From: Bifidobacterium boum
Lineage (GTDB): Bacteria; Actinomycetota; Actinomycetes; Actinomycetales; Bifidobacteriaceae
Assembly (NCBI RefSeq): GCF_000741535.1
Contig: NZ_JGYQ01000013.1
Location: 1-64,000, forward strand
DNA length: 64,000 bases
Direction of reading: 5' to 3'
Shown: in pieces, positions 63,950 to 64,000 of the stretch
How the letters are laid out: every line of letters starts with the position of its first letter
Position numbering within the stretch: the stretch's first letter is position 1
The notes under the pieces: generated by a model
Seen by the model: the letters and a program-made list of their open reading frames with translations, nothing else
What the model was told of the DNA's origin: nothing
Databases searched by the model: none
Translations under genes and position numbers: made by a program

Positions 63950-64000
63950 ATGCTTCACGATATCCTCAACGCGCACAAGCCAGAACGCACACCAGCAACG
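63950..64000 (+). CDS. Start of an unidentified gene, cut by the window edge
   Basis: CAGGAGG ends 5 nt before ATG 63950, a near-ideal ribosome binding site. The 17 visible codons read MLHDILNAHKPERTPAT. This is too little to assign a family. Confidence 0.7.
   Translation, partial: MLHDILNAHKPERTPAT

Overview
The window looks like a contiguous piece of a Bifidobacterium chromosome (Actinomycetota; species not assigned). The basis is high-GC coding sequence, the actinobacterial housekeeping blocks coaD - SepIVA-like - DUF177 - rpmF - rnc and rpsP - khpA - rimM - trmD, AAAGGA/AGGAGG ribosome binding sites, an exported starch-degrading amylase, and LacI-type operators in front of it. No prophage, insertion sequence, integrase, rRNA operon or cas gene was recognised.

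Layout. 1-2973 is the 5' part of a secreted multidomain alpha-amylase (minus strand) that runs off the left edge. 3.5-12.5 kb is accessory: a membrane-anchored EEP-fold enzyme, a low-molecular-weight tyrosine phosphatase divergent from a low-GC priming sugar-phosphate transferase, an MFS exporter, an Nramp metal importer and a surface HNH nuclease. 12.8-18.7 kb holds an orphan branched-chain-amino-acid-type binding lipoprotein and a MocR regulator divergent from a class III aminotransferase plus a short-chain dehydrogenase. 19-26.5 kb holds a DUF4012 protein, a fused CydDC-like ABC exporter and a LacI-type regulator.

26.6-32.3 kb is a leftward housekeeping block (rplS, lepB, rnhB; then manC and pgi). 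33-40 kb has tRNA-Thr(CGT), tRNA-Leu(TAG), a 32-codon acidic mini-gene with its own terminator, an AEC transporter, rph-rdgB, a Pr6Pr membrane protein, pncB and a DUF3039 protein. 39.7-46.2 kb reads rightward: coaD, sepIVA-like, DUF177, rpmF, rnc, ilvB, ilvN. 46.3-52 kb: ABC-F protein, class I amidotransferase, cysS, CDF transporter. 52.3-60.5 kb: ffh, a second EEP protein, rpsP-khpA-rimM, trmD, a nitroreductase and rsmD. 60.6-63.7 kb: recG and rpmB, then the first 17 codons of a new rightward gene.

The least-explained content is intergenic. (i) A 72-73 bp periodic palindromic repeat, CRISPR-like in geometry but degenerate and without cas genes, lies at 63.1-63.4 kb and again at 29.0 kb. (ii) A 14-16 bp-arm palindromic repeat (CTTCTGCCGACRCT...) occurs at four intergenic sites. 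(iii) A third dispersed repeat has a core reading V-W-N-R-Y and shows synonymous-type differences between copies. (iv) Two identical 19-bp palindromes lie 73 bp apart at 4.8 kb. (v) Several housekeeping genes (coaD, cysS, trmD, rsmD, recG, probably ffh and the amidotransferase) lack a Shine-Dalgarno and have a -10-like hexamer 6-7 nt before the start codon, which fits leaderless mRNAs.
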